Assembly: GCA_020796225.1 (NCBI GenBank)
Contig: CM036758.1
Coordinates: forward strand, 24,098,397 to 24,162,396
Direction: 5' to 3'
DNA: 64,000 nt
Origin: Arion vulgaris
Taxonomy: Eukaryota > Mollusca > Gastropoda > Stylommatophora > Arionidae
Position 1 is the stretch's first letter. Each line of letters begins with the position of its first letter. A program made the translations under genes and the position numbers. The notes below the pieces were generated by a model. That model saw only the letters and a program-made list of their open reading frames with translations, made no database searches and had not been told where the DNA came from. Below, piece after piece: positions 1 through 11,026 of this stretch.

Positions 1-1482
1 TGATGCAGACATACTGACTCAATTACTATGACAGTTTAAGACTGATGCAGACATACTGACTCAATTACTATGACAGTTTAAGACTGATACAGACATACTG
101 ACTCAATTACTATGACAGTTTAAGACTGATACAGACATACTGACTCAATTACTATGACAGTTTAAGACTGATGCAGATATACTGACTCAATTACTATGAC
201 AGTTTAAGACTGATGCAGATATACTGACTCAATTACTATGACAGTTTAAGACTGATGCAGATATACTGACTCAATTACTATGACAGTTTAAGACTGATGC
301 AGATATACTGACTCAATTACTATGACAGTTTAAGACTGATGCAGACATACTGACTCAATTACTATGACAGTTTAAGACTGATGCAGACATACTGACTCAA
401 TTACTATGACAGTTTAAGACTGATACAGACATACTGACTCAATTACTATGACAGTTTAAGACTGATGCAGACATACTGACTCAATTACTATGACAGTTTA
501 AGACTGATGCAGACATACTGACTCAATTACTATGACAGTTTAAGACTGATACAGACATACTGACTCAGTTACTATGACAGTTTAAGACTGATGCAGACAT
601 ACTGACTCAGTTACTATGACAGTTTAAGACTGATACAGACATACTGACTCAATTACTATGACAGTTTAAGACTGATGCAGACATACTGACTCAGTTACTA
701 TGACAGTTTAAGACTGATGCAGACATACTGACTCAATTACTATGACAGTTTAAGACTGATACAGACATACTGACTCAATTACTATGACAGTTTAAGACTG
801 ATACAGACATACTGACTCAGTTACTATGACAGTTTAAGACTGATGCAGACATACTGACTCAGTTACTATGACAGTTTAAGACTGATACAGACATACTGAC
901 TCAGTTACTATGACAGTTTAAGACTGATACAGACATACTGACTCAGTTACTATGACAGTTTAAGACTGATGCAGACATACTGACTCAGTTACTATGACAG
1001 TTTAAGACTGATGCAGATATACTGACTCAATTACTATGACAGTTTAAGACTGATGCAGATATACTGACTCAATTACTATGACAGTTTAAGACTGATACAG
1101 ACATACTGACTCAGTTACTATGACAGTTTAAGACTGATGCAGACATACTGACTCAGTTACTATGACAGTTTAAGACTGATGCAGATATACTGACTCAATT
1201 ACTATGACAGTTTAAGACTGATGCAGATATACTGACTCAATTACTATGACAGTTTAAGACTGATACAGACATACTGACTCAGTTACTATGACAGTTTAAG
1301 ACTGATGCAGACATACTGACTCAATTACTATGACAGTTTAAGACTGATGCAGATATACTGACTCAATTACTATGACAGTTTAAGACTGATACAGACATAC
1401 TGACTCAGTTACTATGACAGTTTAAGACTGATGCAGACATACTGACTCAATTAATATGACAGTTTAAGACTGATGCAGACAC
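1..1482. repeat. 42-bp minisatellite, about 35 copies, continues off the left edge
   Basis: The unit holds TGACTCAATTACTATGACAG followed by TTTAAGACTGATGCAGACATAC. Copies differ mainly at three sites: tgatGcag/tgatAcag, gaCat/gaTat and actcAatt/actcGgtt. It ends near the degenerate unit at 1441-1482. It lies in the intron upstream of the first visible docking-complex exon, so it is probably transcribed in that pre-mRNA. Confidence 0.97.
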
Positions 1483-1628
1483 ATTTGCTATGATATTGAA
1501 AGATTAATCTTTATCTTATCCATGTGACAGTGAAGGATATTCTAGACTAGAGTGTTGATACACATTCTGCTTTTGTCTCATCAGATCTAAGTCTATTAAC
1601 CAATGTAACAATGTGAATCAATGAACGC

Positions 1629-1872
1629 CTGTGTGTTTCCGGGGCTCATAAAGGGAGCAAAGAATAGTAAAACTGCGACCTACAAGACATGTCGTAAGAG
1701 ACGACTGAGGTAGGGACTTAGGGAAGCTACCCTGGTAAATAAAAAGTGTCTACTGGCCTATTTGTAGGTGCATAACTGGCACAACGTACAATCGCTCTTA
1801 AGCTCACATTACGTACAAATCACAAAGATTGATTTAACAAGTGGTCAATGTGGAGCATTTGTAGAGGAAGAA
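1629..1872 (+). mobile_element. SINE family A copy
   Basis: It shares the block around CATGTCGTAAGAGACGACT, the GTAAATAAAAAG segment, the TGTAGGTGCATAACTGGCAC segment and the closing CAAATCACAAAG...GGAGC...GAGGAAGAA with copies near 21.7, 35.3, 38.7 and 55.0 kb. The 3' end is a GAA-rich tail. The copy ends about 55 bp before a coding exon. Confidence 0.75.
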
Positions 1873-1927
1873 TAATTGAATGTAACAATGTGAAATAATG
1901 TGACTGTATTTGATGACTCTGCCCTAG

Positions 1928-2142
1928 CAGCTGTGGAACTAGAGAAAAAGAAGGAAAGCCAGGAAGACTCAGTGGAAACATATGAGGAGGCTTTTATGAG
2001 GATCAGGGATTTGACTGGACAGGAAGACATTGATGTGCTGGTCAAGGATTTCATTAAAGTGGAGGATACCAACTTTGCTTTGTTCAACTATGTCAACGAG
2101 CAGAACAATGAGATTGACAAGTTGAATGAGGACATTATTGAA
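1928..2142 (+). CDS. ODAD1: ODAD1-like exon (first in window)
   Basis: Acceptor is a tandem TAG-CAG, so the exon may start at 1928 or 1931. It enters in phase 1 and ends at a codon boundary before gtaagg. It encodes EKKKESQEDSVETYEEAFMR and the motif FALFNYVNEQNNEIDKLNED. Confidence 0.85.
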
Positions 2143-5100
2143 GTAAGGTTTCATTTTTCTGTTTGTCTCCCATTGTTGCATTTATAGTTGTGCTGGTTAT
2201 GTTGTATGTTCATAGATGTGCATGTTTGTATATACATTACGTATGTTCTGTTCTTAGTTGCAATTATTGTTTGTATTTATGATGTGAGTGTTGTGTTTAT
2301 AGTTGTGTTGGTTGTAATCATTTTATGATTATTTAGTTTGTGGTTGTGATTTAGTAGTGATGGTTTTGTTTATAGTTGTAATCATTAGCTTCATTGTCTC
2401 AGGAGACAATAGGTTTTTGCATCATGTAGTTTGTTCTATGCTGAATCATTACATCTGTTGTGACTGTAATGGCCTATTCTGGAGTGGCAATTCTTGCCAC
2501 AGTTCAAACTGCAGGTCAAATTGGAGCCGATACATAGGATAGTCTCTTTGCCTTTGCGCTCTCGTTTGTCTCCATATGTGATTTTTGTTTCTTTCTGAGC
2601 CATCTCTCACTACTGCTCACCATGCTGCCTGTCTTTGGGCAACCGCTCCCAATTTTCTTTCTCTATACCGCATGAAGTTAGATCACGCTTGCCGGTGGCA
2701 ACAACGAATAAAAATGGGCACCCATGCTGTCTAGTATCCGTTGCGAGTTGACCATATAAAATGCCCTTTGGGATTCTATCATCGCTCATATGACACACAT
2801 GTCTCAGACGTCGCTAACTCAGAAGAGTGTGCATGCTAGGAATGTCAGCACTGTCTAGGATTTTTATGATGGAGATGTGGTCTTGCCATCTGATGTTTAA
2901 ATTCGCCTGAACAGCGCATGTGGAAGTTGTTGAGGCGATGTTCTTGTCTGGCACATATGGTCCACGTCTCACTACCATACAGCAGAGTGCTGAGAAAACA
3001 CCCCTTATATACTTGCATCTTGGTGTTTTGTATGATTGCTCTATTTTCCCATACACGCTTTACTACTTTGAACATAACAGTGGATGCCTTCCTAACAGAA
3101 CTACTAATTTCATCATCGAGGGAGAGGTGCTTTTTGTGATCATTGTGTTTATAGTTATAATTGTTACATTTAAAACACATAAACATGACAAGTAGACATT
3201 ACTCAATGACATGACACTATCAAATTATGATAACTGACAATACATACAAATAACAAGTGTGCATCACTAACTTTTAATAACCCTTTCATCTCACCGAGTT
3301 CTAAGGGCAATTGTTTTGGGACACCATCATTTTTATCCCATAAAAGTTGTTGTGTTTATTTTGTTCGCAGTAGATATCACATTAACCCTTTAACACCATA
3401 ATTTAGCTGAGTTAATATATTATCATTTTTTTCCCTGTTTATTGTATCCAGTGCAGCATCTAGTTGAATGGATTAGAGCATTGGCTTCCATTCAGGAGAC
3501 CGTGGTTCAATCCCCGGATTGGTCAAAGATTTTTTTTCTGTCAGGGCATAAAGAAAAAATCCTAACCTGTACAGTTTGCGACGACTACATTAACTATTAA
3601 ATTCGACAGGCTCTTGTTCCTCCTGTCCTACACCATCTTAAAAAGCGGTATTACATGCAGTAACTACAGTTTTATTTTTTTATTAGATCCAGAAGGAGAT
3701 TGAGAACTTTAAAAAACAAGGCATTGAGTTGGAAATTCAAAGAAAACAAATCCTGAAAGGTCTGGAACTGAGACAAACCAAAGCTGCACAACAAGCAGAC
3801 GAGTATGGGCAAAAACATAGAGAGGTCTCTAAAATTCTGGACCAGCTAAAATCAAGTAAAGAAATTCACTTTTGTTAATTTTATGTTTATTATAGTATTA
3901 TTTTTCTGAGTGTGTAAAACTATTGTTTCTGACATCTATATATAGACAGTTATCTCGTAAGATTTCAATGCCTTGTTGATTGTTGAACCAGGAAGCCTTA
4001 TAGATTCTTAGTCTTCTAGAGCAGATGTTAAAGTGATTTTTCATCTGCATTCACCTGCTATGAATTCAGGCATAATCAGGGTGACTGGTAGGGCGCTTCT
4101 CACTGATTTTTGCTTGAAGGCCTGCTTTCCTTATTATCAGTGTCTCCAGCCATACTCTTACCTCAGAGCTATTTAAGTGATGTAATCTTCTTCTTCATGT
4201 GTTCTAGTATGATTACTTTGTAAACCAATTTTTTTGATGAATTTTTGATAATTTGAACCATTTGAGTATTAGTGCACTTTATGTTTACAGCAAAGCTGCA
4301 ATATCGGGACCTTTTGAACCAGCACATCTGATTTCATTATGCACCTTTTGGGGTTTGGGTTTTATTAATTGATATGACCATCATCATTGTACTTTGGTGA
4401 ATAACCGTGTGTGCCCCAATCTCTTTCTTAAATAGAAAAACTTTCGGAAGTGCATACTCCTTAGCACCGGAGATAGTCCCTGATCTCATTTTGAAGATGG
4501 TAAACATGAAATCAAAAAGATTAAATCAGTAAAACATCTAATCAATTTAACATTACAAGCTGGCACAAACATCATTAAGATCTTCTTCTTTAGGAATCTC
4601 TGGTCATGTGCTTAGTTTACTGCAGACCACAAACTGGGCTGTCAGCTTTAGGTCTGTTAAGTTTGACTAAAGCTTAGTTTTTAGGTTGACTGGGTATGGC
4701 CATATGCCGCTTCTCAGCTCAATTATTAAGATAAACAATTATATTGTTTCTCTCTGCAGGTATTGACTCACTGTTCAACAAGATCAACTGTAACAGATCA
4801 GTCATTGACAGCATGCTAGGAGCTGCGACTACTGTCACAGACACAAATATGATTCAGTACTTGGGCATCATAGAACAGAAAACAAATGAACTATTGGCTA
4901 TACAAGCATATTGTAATGCAAAGGTAAACTGAATGTATTCTACTTCTTTGCGTTTGTTATTTTCAACTAAGTTTACCACTCTTTGTGATATCTCTGGTTT
5001 GTATTAAGAGCGGAAATATGTTGCACCTCGGTTCATAGGCTCCTACACATGTAGTACAGGTTCATTCGAAAATTTTGCTATAAAACTAAATATATAACAA

Positions 5101-7761
5101 TAATGATTAATCCAAATTGAACTGATGTAGTCTCTGCTGGACGTTTCTGGATTTGTTGAGGGGGGTCAGAGTACCTATGGACATGGTGTCCACATACATT
5201 TTTCCTGGGGATGGCGGAATGAATTTTTTTAATTTAGTTGGCGGTTTACATGGAAATGGAGAATACCAGATTCGCATAAAACTGTGTTTTAAAAAATGTA
5301 TTTTCCAGATGGAGATGCTTGCACACCCCCTCCCCGGCGCCTTCCTTTGCTTTAACCTGTGAACATCCATGTCTACGGATATGACCACAGTGTTATGACA
5401 ATAGTCCTCATATAACTGATAATGCAAAGATGAAATCATATAGTAACCATGCTGCTGTACTGTAAAGCTCATTACGCGAAAATATGTTGATTTAGAAGTA
5501 GTCTTCTTCTTCTTTGTTTGTCTCGCAAATTTTTCGGTTTGTCTCCTATGAAATGAAGCGTAATCTGATATTGTATGTTATGTCATGTTATTCGATCGAC
5601 GTCATGGCACATTGGGCATTCCCATGCTTGCTCCATCCTACCACGGAGACGTTGATTAGTATATCTTCTCTCTACCACAAAGACGACACTGTCTGGCATG
5701 TCCAAACTTAACTCATTGACTCTTGTCTAGCTACACCACATTTGACTTGGAGTTCTTTTGCTACATTTAATCATTCAGTCTACTCTTTCTTCATCTAGTC
5801 ACACATCCTTTCAGCTTTTCCTTTTTTCCTTCATCTAAATCATTCGGACAGCTGTTGGTTCTTCTAGCAATCCTTCTAATGATAAACTTCTCAGATGTTT
5901 CAGTTTGGAATAGATTGAGTGAGAGGAGTGGTCTCTGTGACGTAGAGGTTAGGTGCTTGTCTTTCATGGCAAAAGTAGCAGGTTCGTTCCCTCATAGAGC
6001 AATCTGGATATTTATCCAGAGATCGCTGATCTCATTGTAGGTGAAATCGAGTTCCTAGTCCTATCGGAGACGGGCGATAAAATGTTGGTCTTATGTTCAA
6101 TTTGAGCACGTAAAAGAATCCTTGACAGTTCAAAATCGAGAAGAGCTGGCTGGAAAGCGCTGCCCGGCAAAATTAATTCGAAAAGATTACAAATAAAAGC
6201 ACCTACTAAAATATCTTCACTATCTTCAAAATTACATTGGGGGACCCACGCCAGTACAACAGAGTTAATGCACTGCAGCTGAGATCTTCCTGTGTAAGAA
6301 AGAGATCGGAGCACACATGGTCACTCACCAAAGTGCAATGATAATGGTCCAATCAATCAATCAATCAGTTTGGAATATCTTCATTGCACCCTGGACATGT
6401 CCATAGAGGCTCCAGTCCCTTTCACAATATGTCAGATCTGTTGAGCTATAACAATGAACTTCTTTTCCTAGGACCAGGAGAAACATGAACCCAGGAGCCT
6501 TAGCTTGTTAGGAGAAGGACCTTCACCTCCTCAGCAACCTCATCCAGTTGTTCCACCTGCTGTCGGGTCAGTCTTGATATAGATGTTGCATGATGTAAAT
6601 GTTGTATGATGTAGCTGTTATATGATGTAGATGTTGTATGATATAGCTATTGTATGATGTAGATGTTGTATGATGTAGCTGTTGTATGATGTAGATGTTG
6701 TATGATGTAGATGATGTTGCATGGTGTAGATATTGTATGGTGTAGATGTTGCATGATGTAGTTTTTTATGTATGTAGATATTGTATGATGTAGATGTTGT
6801 ATTATGTGATATTGTATGATGTAGATGTTGTATGATGTAGTTTTTTATGTATGTAGATATTGTATGATGTAATAGTTATAGAATGCACATATTACTTAAT
6901 GAAGCTCTTGTATGTTGTATGATGCAGAGGTTGTATGATGTAGATTTTGTATGATGTAGATTTTATGTGATATTAGATTTTGTATGATGTAGATGTTGTA
7001 GATTTTATGTAATATAGATTTTGTATGATATATATATATTACCTAATGTAGATCTTATATAATGTACATATTACCTAATGAAAATCTTATATAATGTACA
7101 TATTACCTAATGAAAATCTTATATAATGTACATATTACCTAATGAAAATCTTATATAATGTACATATTACCTAATGAAAATCTAATATGATGTACATATT
7201 ACCTAATGAAAATCTTATATGATGTACATATTACCTAATGAAAATCTTATATGATGTACATATTACCTAATGAAAATATTATATAATGTACATATTACCT
7301 AATGAAAATATTATATAATGTACATATTACCTAATGAAAATCTTATATAATGTACATATTACCTAATGAAAATCTTATATAATGTACATATTACCTAATG
7401 AAAATCTTATATAATGTACATATTACCTAATGTAGATTTTATATAATGTACATATTACCTAATGAAAATCTTGTATGTTGTACATATTACATGATGTAGA
7501 TGTTATGACACAATAATAATGAACACTGTATGCATTTTCTGATATTCCCTCAGAGATGAGTACGAGAGTGAAGGCAGTGATGAAGAAGAGGAAGAAGTTC
7601 GACCATTTACAAGAGATGAACTTGAGAACCGCGTTCTGAAGACAGTGAAAAAGAGAGAAGTGGCAGCAACTAAAGAGGGTTTCCAGTATGATCTATCTGG
7701 TGCAAGGGAGAAGGCTATGAAGAAGAAAGATGGAAAGAAAGTAGAAGCTGTTAACTGGTAG
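1928..7761 (+). CDS. ODAD1: Outer dynein arm docking complex subunit (ODAD1/CCDC114 family), 3' five exons
   Basis: Coiled-coil protein of the complex that anchors outer dynein arms to axonemal doublets. Five exons (1928-2142, 3687-3855, 4760-4923, 6472-6566, 7554-7761) join in frame with phases 0, 1, 0 and 2 and consensus splice sites, giving about 283 codons to a TAG at 7759. Seen: the family motif FNYVNEQNNEI, then a charged coiled coil (IQKEIENFKKQGIELEIQRK), then a segment containing MIQYLGIIEQKTNELL, a Pro-rich linker, and an acidic tail with SEGSDEEEEEVRPFTRDELE. The tail resembles the SED/TDEEDRPLS region of vertebrate ODAD1 better than the paralogue CCDC63, but a single invertebrate ancestor of both is possible. 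The N-terminal half lies left of the window. No break is visible in these exons. Confidence 0.88.
2590..3150 (-). mobile_element. RTE-like LINE, RT C-terminal fragment in intron
   Basis: Broken minus-strand frames encode LSTLLYGSETWTICARQEHR, NIRWQDHISII and RIPKGILYGQLAT, the typical end of RTE-type reverse transcriptases (YGSETW, then the RLRWLGHV...RIPK region). Several frameshifts; 5'-truncated and dead. It occupies the first visible intron of the ODAD1-like gene. Confidence 0.8.
3454..3525 (+). other. tRNA-like sequence (SINE head or tRNA pseudogene)
   Basis: GGATTAGAGCATTGGCTTCC resembles an A-box region and GGTTCAATCCCC at 3503-3514 is a near-perfect Pol III B-box. No clean cloverleaf can be drawn, and a T-run follows. 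I read it as a SINE head or decayed tRNA copy, not a working tRNA gene. Confidence 0.45.
3687..3855 (+). CDS. ODAD1: ODAD1-like exon (second in window)
   Basis: Acceptor tttttattag, donor gtaaag. Enters phase 0, leaves phase 1. Encodes a Lys/Glu/Gln-rich coiled coil beginning IQKEIENFKKQ and ending KILDQLKS. Confidence 0.9.
4362..4530 (-). mobile_element. SINE family C fragment
   Basis: Contains the tail part ATTGATA...GACCATCATCATTGTAC, then GAATAACCGTGTGTGC and TTTTGAAGATGG, as in the fuller copies near 6.0, 22.5 and 42 kb. The tRNA head is missing. Lies in the intron before the exon at 4760. Confidence 0.65.
4575..4722 (-). mobile_element. LINE-J 3'-end fragment
   Basis: Minus strand reads from the region after the RNase H/zinc motif to a GAAGAAG tail. 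It matches the pieces at 39391-39640 and 47130-47325 (tctctggtcatgtgcttag, ccacaaactgggc). Short, 5'-truncated, non-coding. Confidence 0.6.
4760..4923 (+). CDS. ODAD1: ODAD1-like exon (third in window)
   Basis: Acceptor tctctctgcag, donor gtaaac. The split codon A+GT gives Ser. Encodes IDSLFNKINCNRSVIDSMLG and MIQYLGIIEQKTNELLAIQA. Leaves phase 0. Confidence 0.92.
4935..5060 (-). mobile_element. SINE family B fragment
   Basis: Decayed copy starting ttctttgcgtttg and including CACTCTTTGTGATAT and ATATGTTGCAC, as in the copies at 15.6, 38.8 and 57.1 kb. It starts about 12 bp after a coding exon. Confidence 0.55.
5140..5375. repeat. Dispersed repeat Y
   Basis: Shares 'ggaaatggagaataccagattcgcataaaac' (in parts) and a 'tatggacatggtgtccaca' end with 10313-10405 and loosely with 12236-12430. 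It has no coding capacity. Probably a short non-autonomous element; ends not defined. Confidence 0.4.
5568..5715 (-). mobile_element. LINE-H 3'-end fragment
   Basis: Begins with the (TTATG)-type tail and CGATCGACGTCATGGCACAT, the antisense of the WECPMCH...DR C-terminus seen in the copies at 11.7 and 16.5 kb. Only about 150 bp remain. Confidence 0.65.
5913..6365 (+). mobile_element. Full-length SINE family C with 12-bp target duplication
   Basis: The head carries a tRNA-like A-box (TGACGTAGAGGTTAGG) and B-box (GGTTCGTTCCC). The tail is (CAAT)n. Flanking duplication CAGTTTGGAATA is at 5901-5912 and 6366-6377. It sits 106 bp upstream of the exon at 6472. Confidence 0.88.
6472..6566 (+). CDS. 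ODAD1: ODAD1-like exon (fourth in window)
   Basis: Acceptor tcttttcctag, donor gtcagt. Encodes a low-complexity linker, EKHEPRSLSLLGEGPSPPQQ then PHPVVPPAV. Enters phase 0 and leaves phase 2. The downstream intron starts with repeats at once. Confidence 0.8.
6575..7035. repeat. Degenerate 15-16-bp repeat (gatgtagatgttgtat)
   Basis: About 28 imperfect units of GATGTAGATGTTGTAT, fading into the next array. Fills the start of the last intron of the ODAD1-like gene. Confidence 0.85.
7036..7495. repeat. 32-bp minisatellite, about 14 copies
   Basis: The unit contains AATGAAAATCTTATATAATG then TACATATTACCT. Together with the preceding repeat it fills nearly the whole last intron and stops just before the acceptor at 7553. 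Confidence 0.93.
7554..7761 (+). CDS. ODAD1: ODAD1-like terminal exon
   Basis: Acceptor ttccctcag. The first base completes Gly. Encodes the acidic DEYESEGSDEEEEEVRPFTR stretch, a Lys/Glu helix and C-terminal KKDGKKVEAVNW, then TAG at 7759-7761. The 32-bp array ends about 58 bp before the acceptor. Confidence 0.92.
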
Positions 7762-7897
7762 CTTGTTACTTCATAATGAGATAACAGATCAGACTTCTGA
7801 TAGTGGATAGATTTGATTCTGACAAGGAATAGGTGTATATCTGACAGCAAATAGATTTAGTTTTGACAGGGAATAGATCGCTCTAGTTCTGAAAGAA

Positions 7898-7903
7898 AAT
7901 AAA
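7898..7903 (+). promoter_or_regulatory. Candidate polyadenylation signal AATAAA
   Basis: The first AATAAA downstream of the ODAD1-like stop, about 137 bp away. A second one lies near 8200. Neither can be confirmed from sequence alone. Confidence 0.4.
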
Positions 7904-7984
7904 TTATTCAGATATGTAATAGATCTGTTTCGGATAGAATATATTAGATGCTGATAGATATTAGAACTGATTCTGACTAGGAAA

Positions 7985-8165
7985 GGAAAAGGGAGTGTAG
8001 ATCTAATTCTGACAGACATAAGGGTGCAGATCTAATTCTAACAGATATAAGGGTGCAGATCTAATTCTAACAGACATAAGGGTGCAGATCTGATTCTGAC
8101 AGATATAAGGGTACAGATCTGATTCTAACAGACATAAGGGTGCAGATCTGATTCTGACAAGACAA
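7985..8165. repeat. 29-bp repeat, about 6 copies
   Basis: The unit contains GGGTGCAGATCTAATTCTAA then CAGATATAA, with a/g and c/t variants. It lies in or just after the presumed 3' UTR. Confidence 0.85.
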
Positions 8166-8359
8166 ATATTTAATAGTGTGTCCTACTGTCACAGAATCTC
8201 TAATAAACAACCAGCAACAGCAACAAAATGGAATATTAGTGTATGCAGTTTTGTATTGCAAAAAATTACTCCATTTAGTGTTGTATTTTTTTTTTACGTG
8301 GCATATCCTTTACAAGACATAGCCATCAACCACAGTAAACTAGTCGCTGATTTTCTACA

Positions 8360-8545
8360 CACCACTTATAGGTTCAGTAGTTTGTCATTGCTTTCTGAAT
8401 GGTGAGGTCTATTTTTACCTTTTGTAAAAATACTGCGGAAACGAATTTGCTTCCAAACTTTCCTACCGTGGGGTTTGAACCAGGTACGCTTGGGTTTGTG
8501 ATCGAGCTCACTACTGCTTGAGCTAGAGACGCTCACTGTTGTATT
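8360..8545 (-). mobile_element. SINE family E (head 1)
   Basis: The minus strand has a tRNA-like head with GCTCAAGCAGTAGTGAGCTC and B-box GGTTCAAACCCC, then a body containing CAGAAAGCAATGACAAACTA. The copy at 13.4 kb is nearly identical. Confidence 0.75.
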
Positions 8546-8920
8546 ACACACATAAAATTACTCCACTGTGAGTTGCATTGCAAAACTTTTGCTTCAATTA
8601 TTTTGTCCAAATTATTGTTGGGATTTATTCTTCCCCTTTCAGTAGAGTACCACAACGATGTGGATAATAATGTAGATGAATGTGTAAACAAAATTGTCTA
8701 TATATTTTATTTCATGTAACTATTAATGATTTGAGCGTACTTTTTTCTTCTTTGTCAGATGTAGAGAAATCTGTAGAATGTGTTTTTTTGGTATAGTTAC
8801 TCATAAAACTTTTGGAGCATGAGGCCAGCACCTTGCCTCCATGTCACAGAGACTCCTCCAAATTCATTAAAAATATTAACATATTTCTATAATTTTGTCA
8901 CCATCTTTAAATGTATAATT
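8546..8920. other. No recognisable feature
   Basis: AT-rich sequence without coding signature, tRNA-like motif or tandem structure. Confidence 0.5.
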
Positions 8921-9045
8921 GGGGACCCTCACCGGTGCTGTAGAATCTGTGCACAGTCGTTGAGATCTTCATGTGTAAGAAATAGAGTGGAGCACACACA
9001 TGGTTATTTGCTGAAGTGCAGTGATGATGTTCCTATCAATCAATA
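8921..9045 (+). mobile_element. SINE family C, 3' fragment
   Basis: Matches the 3' third of the copy at 5913-6365: GGGGACCCTCACCGGTGCTG, then the TGTGTAAGAAATAGAG block and a CAATCAAT tail. Confidence 0.7.
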
Positions 9046-9216
9046 AAAATTATTTCTTTTTTTTTCATGAATCGTTCATTTTTGTATATTTATATATCAA
9101 TAAATTATGAACTTTTAAATTGAAAGTTGGTTAGAATCTATGTCTCTCTATCCAAGGTACCCTTATAGGTATGCATTCCTTTTCAGCAAGCTCAAGGTTT
9201 CAGTGGTAGATTCAGG

Positions 9217-9390
9217 GTTTTACGGTATATTTTCTCAGTATGATGCAAGTCTTCGAAATGCGCCCCTTAAATGTTTTTTACTTAAAATAATCTTCAATTG
9301 TAATTTTGATTTTGCTGTTTATGCCGCCCCCCTTATGGTTCCGCCTGATGCAGCCGTCCCTCTGTATCATAGCATGGCACGGCCCAGGGT
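9217..9390. mobile_element. Dispersed element X copy
   Basis: Shares TACGGTATATTTTCTCAGTA, the TCTTCGAAATGCGCC block and the TCTGTATCATAGCATGGCAC end with 46125-46290 (reverse orientation) and 47045-47128. Non-coding and about 170 bp, so MITE-like; terminal repeats not resolved. Confidence 0.55.
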
Positions 9391-9439
9391 AGATTACTCA
9401 TACAGTAGCTTATGTAACATCTCCGCATAAGATTGCAGC

Positions 9440-9791
9440 TGTACCATAGTGTGACAATTTTCAGATGGATCAGACATGTGATACGCATCAAGACTAACTC
9501 TCTTATGAAAACTGCGCTGAGATGGACACTAGAGGGTAAATGAAAATGTGGAAGACTCAAAGCGACGAAGACACAAAACAACCTGGGGAGAACAGTAGAA
9601 CAAGAATTGAAAGAAATTCGTAGTTGGAACAAAATATAGAGGATGGTCAAGAATATAGAAGAATGGTGTGTATTTCTTGCCGCCCTAAGCACTAGAGATA
9701 TCACAATGGTGTACATTTCTTGCCATCCTAAGCACTAGAGATATCACAATGGTGTACATTTCTTGCCGCCCTAAGCACTAGAGATATCACA
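9440..9791 (+). pseudogene. RTE-like LINE C-terminus with a tandem triplication
   Basis: Broken frames encode FRWIRHVIRIKTNSLMKTAL, RWTLEG, KATKTQNNLGRTVEQELKEI and EEWCVFLAALSTRD, the usual end of this RTE-like family. The last coding stretch, about 43 bp around TTTCTTGCCGCCCTAAGCAC, is repeated three times at 9663-9791. Stops and truncation make it a dead copy. Confidence 0.75.
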
Positions 9792-10129
9792 GGCGAGAGA
9801 GAGAGATATTACTGATGAAGCATAATTGTTGTTGTCATATTCATTATAAATCATCAGTTAGTTGCTGTGAGAATTAATGAGAGTGTAGATTCATGCCCAT
9901 GGAAAACATTAGTACTTGGTAGAGATTTTCATCAACCCTCACTGTTCAATGTGGTAACAATAAAAGCAGTTTAGAAGTATATGTCAAGAATTCTTCTCTC
10001 TGGAACATTTGTTACCAATTACAGCAATGTGTGATTGTCAACATGATCTTAGGGATAATCATTGGTATCTATGGGCGTCCACAAAACTTTATCCAGGGAG
10101 TGGCACAATAAAAACATTTTTCTAGACAT
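9792..10129. other. No recognisable feature
   Basis: A short GA run at 9795-9808 and otherwise unique-looking sequence. Confidence 0.5.
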
Positions 10130-10312
10130 TATTATGTTTAGTAGTTTGCCATTGCTTTCTGAACGGGTGGTGCTATCGTCCTTTTGTAAAAATTCATGCA
10201 AAACAATTTTCAACCAAACTGTTAGCAGCGTGATTCGAACTCAGAACGTCGGGGTTAATAGACCAGGTCACTATCCCCTAAGCCACAGACGCCACCCAGT
10301 TGGTAGTTTACT
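10130..10312 (-). mobile_element. SINE family E body with a different tRNA-like head (head 2)
   Basis: The body (AGTAGTTTGCCATTGCTTTC) matches the SINE E copies. The head read on minus has A-box TGGCTTAGGGGATAGTG and B-box AGTTCGAATCA, unrelated to head 1. The same head 2 recurs at 45767-45856. Confidence 0.7.
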
Positions 10313-10405
10313 AGGTGGAAATGTAGAAGACCAGATTCGCATAAAACGTTTGTATCAAATTTTCCAAGGGGTAGCACTTACCTAACGTATGGACGTCCAT
10401 GTTGG
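10313..10405. repeat. Dispersed repeat Y fragment
   Basis: Contains GGAAATG, ACCAGATTCGCATAAAAC and a TATGGACGTCCATG end shared with 5140-5375. Confidence 0.4.
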
Positions 10406-10727
10406 TATCTATCTGATGGAACTCTCTTTTGGACACTGCCAGATATATGTCGCAGTTATAATAGGATGTTGTTTGATCAGCATGGTTGATGATGACTACT
10501 TATTGCATACATTGCAGTTGCTAGAAGTGGGATTTCAGTGTGTGTATTTGAATGATGAGGCCAAATTGCATTTGGAAAATTTGAAGGAATAAGTGATCTG
10601 GAATAAACTGAAGAAGAAGTGCTAGTTGTCAATCTCTTTTCATCTCTCCTCCAGGATTATCTGCATTCAGTGGCAAGACAAATTGATGCAACTCGAGATT
10701 GTGATTGTACCAAATGCAGTGGATGAC
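10406..10727. other. No recognisable feature
   Basis: A 67-codon open frame at 10389-10592 has no family resemblance, no splice context and no homologue I can name, so I do not call it a gene. Confidence 0.5.
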
Positions 10728-10758
10728 CATCTCTCTCTCTCTCTCTCTCTTCTATCTA

Positions 10759-10848
<90 letters not shown>
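10728..10848. repeat. Microsatellite (CT)n-(CTAT)n-(TA)n
   Basis: A run of CT, then CTATCTAT, then about 45 TA units. It is cut by the MITE at 10849 and resumes as a short TA run at 11009-11026. Confidence 0.97.
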
Positions 10849-10851
<3 letters not shown>

Positions 10852-11008
10852 TGGCGGCTCGTGATCATTTTTGTTGGTGGGGCCAGACAGAAATTTTCGG
10901 AAAAATAATGGTTTCAGTTAGGTTATATTTTAATGTATAAAATAATAAATACACGTTACACCTTATTTTTGGTGGGACCCACTGGCCCTTAATGACGAGC
11001 CGCCACTG
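10849..11008. mobile_element. 160-bp hAT-type MITE in a TA microsatellite
   Basis: Inverted ends CAGTGGCGGCTCGT and ACGAGCCGCCACTG are perfect 14-bp complements. Both flanks are TATATATA, consistent with an 8-bp target duplication. The interior is AT-rich and non-coding. Related copies are at 15548-16068 and 58135-58300. Confidence 0.9.
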
Positions 11009-11026
11009 TATATATATATATATATA

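Noticed and set aside
3280..3410. Second piggyBac-type MITE
   Set aside because: AACCCTTT motifs at 3282 and 3385 are in the same orientation, so there are no inverted ends.
3454..3525. Functional tRNA gene
   Set aside because: B-box is good but acceptor and anticodon stems cannot be drawn; other SINE heads here look alike.
10389..10592. 67-codon open frame as a small gene
   Set aside because: No family resemblance, no splice or promoter sign; size is within chance for this sequence.
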